From NCBI GenBank assembly GCA_004335635.1, contig QAXH01004440.1, forward strand, positions 6,537 through 53,543: a stretch of DNA of 47,007 nucleotides, written 5' to 3'. This DNA is from Chloromonas sp. AAM2. Taxonomy: Eukaryota > Chlorophyta > Chlorophyceae > Chlamydomonadales > Chlamydomonadaceae. The notes under the pieces were generated by a model that ran no database searches, was not told where the DNA came from, and worked only from the letters and a program-made list of their open reading frames with translations. Below are positions 46,300 through 47,007 of this stretch, in pieces. Position 1 is the stretch's first letter, and every line of letters starts with the position of its first letter. A program made the position numbers and the translations under genes.

Positions 46300-46946
46300 G
46301 ACTGTGACAACAGAAGACTCTCATAAGTGCGTCTCTCTCATAACTGCCATACATCCCAGCAGTCATGTTGTGTTGGTAGACGATCATACTGGTACTCATG
46401 ATACTCATGCAGAATAACTGAAAAGCCTTTGTGACAGCCGCAGTAGGGGGGAAGGAGGTGATTCGCCGACCTGAAACTCACTTTTGCCAGAGGAGAGGGC
46501 CTGAAAACACCCTTTCAACAGCCAACCCACAGGTCCATGACATACTTCGGATCGATTATACCTTGTGGTCAATTTCATGACAGCTTCCGAATGCAATACT
46601 GAAGTACAACAGGTTTGAGTCAGCTCCGAGGGTCACAGTCTCTAGCGTTTGCCTATCTTGTCCGGGCCCGCCTGCCGGTTACCGGCTGTCCACGGTTTGA
46701 TTATGCCACTGTACTAAAGTCCACAACAGCTTCCCACTGCAATATCGAAGAAATTGGATTCGAATTACCTTCCAGGGTCACGGTCCTCTGTCGTTTCTGG
46801 ACCCATCATAAAACCACTACAGTGAATGCTACACGATATGGGCCATTTTGTTTGGAGGTGTTTCGTGTGCTCTGTGGACGAGCCCGTCACGGTGGCATGT
46901 TCGGATCTTGACTGATCTCAAAAGATAATGAGAAGATAACACTGTT
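46300..46946. other. Sequence between inverted R1 arms
   Basis: About 650 bp with no recognised coding sequence. A plus-strand open frame (46615-46911) contains two related stretches of the type 'ccac-ag-ttccca-tgcaata' but no known domain. If R1 is a terminal repeat, this is the interior of a non-autonomous element. Confidence 0.4.
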
Positions 46947-47007
46947 TATATATGTATTTACACCAGGGAAGCCGTCAGAGGACACGGAACGGGATGGGCA
47001 CCGCCCT
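46947..47007 (-). repeat. Dispersed repeat R1, right arm, cut by window end
   Basis: Reverse complement of the 46239-46299 part of the left arm, with almost perfect match, running off the end of the window. Confidence 0.9.

Overview
This is a nuclear window from a green alga, most likely a core chlorophyte (Chlorophyceae or a relative). Coding exons are short and separated by long introns with GT-AG borders. The encoded proteins include a plastid-type SecY with a transit-peptide-like N-terminus, and proteins matching the middle and ankyrin parts of plant/algal SBP (SPL/CRR1-like) proteins. All exon models below were built by eye from reading frame, splice borders and phase agreement; no alignment or search was run.

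Layout. 1-3.1 kb: an (AT)n tract, a frameshifted armadillo-repeat fragment and two exons of a membrane protein, both on the minus strand. 3.9-6.9 kb (minus): a complete six-exon SAM-dependent methyltransferase of the OvoA C-terminal type (4-mercaptohistidine N1-methyltransferase-like), with its own N-terminal hydrophobic segment. 7.4-16.0 kb (plus): a complete 14-exon plastid SecY gene, head-to-head with the methyltransferase. 17.8-18.6 kb (minus): exons of a small coiled-coil protein. 19-21.5 kb: repeats and weak exon candidates.

The main content is two tandem paralogous genes on the minus strand, gene A (21.6-29.6 kb) and gene B (33.5-44.6 kb or beyond). Each has 13 or more exons, and four pairs of counterpart exons have identical lengths (83, 208, 180 and 150 nt). 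Each protein appears to run: membrane module I, then a low-complexity linker, then a region like the post-SBP core of SPL/CRR1 proteins, then ankyrin-like repeats, then membrane module II. Modules I and II resemble each other. A third, partial copy of the same module type may lie at 2.07-2.69 kb. No SBP zinc finger was found in either gene, so these may be membrane proteins derived from the SBP family that lack its DNA-binding domain, or genes whose 5' exons lie where I could not recognise them.

Introns and spacers carry foldback elements with terminal inverted repeats (4859-4972, 10114-10697, 29767-30041), a cluster of GC-rich hairpins (40109-40260), two dispersed repeat families and several tandem repeats. 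The window shows no tRNA, rRNA, CRISPR or operon structure.
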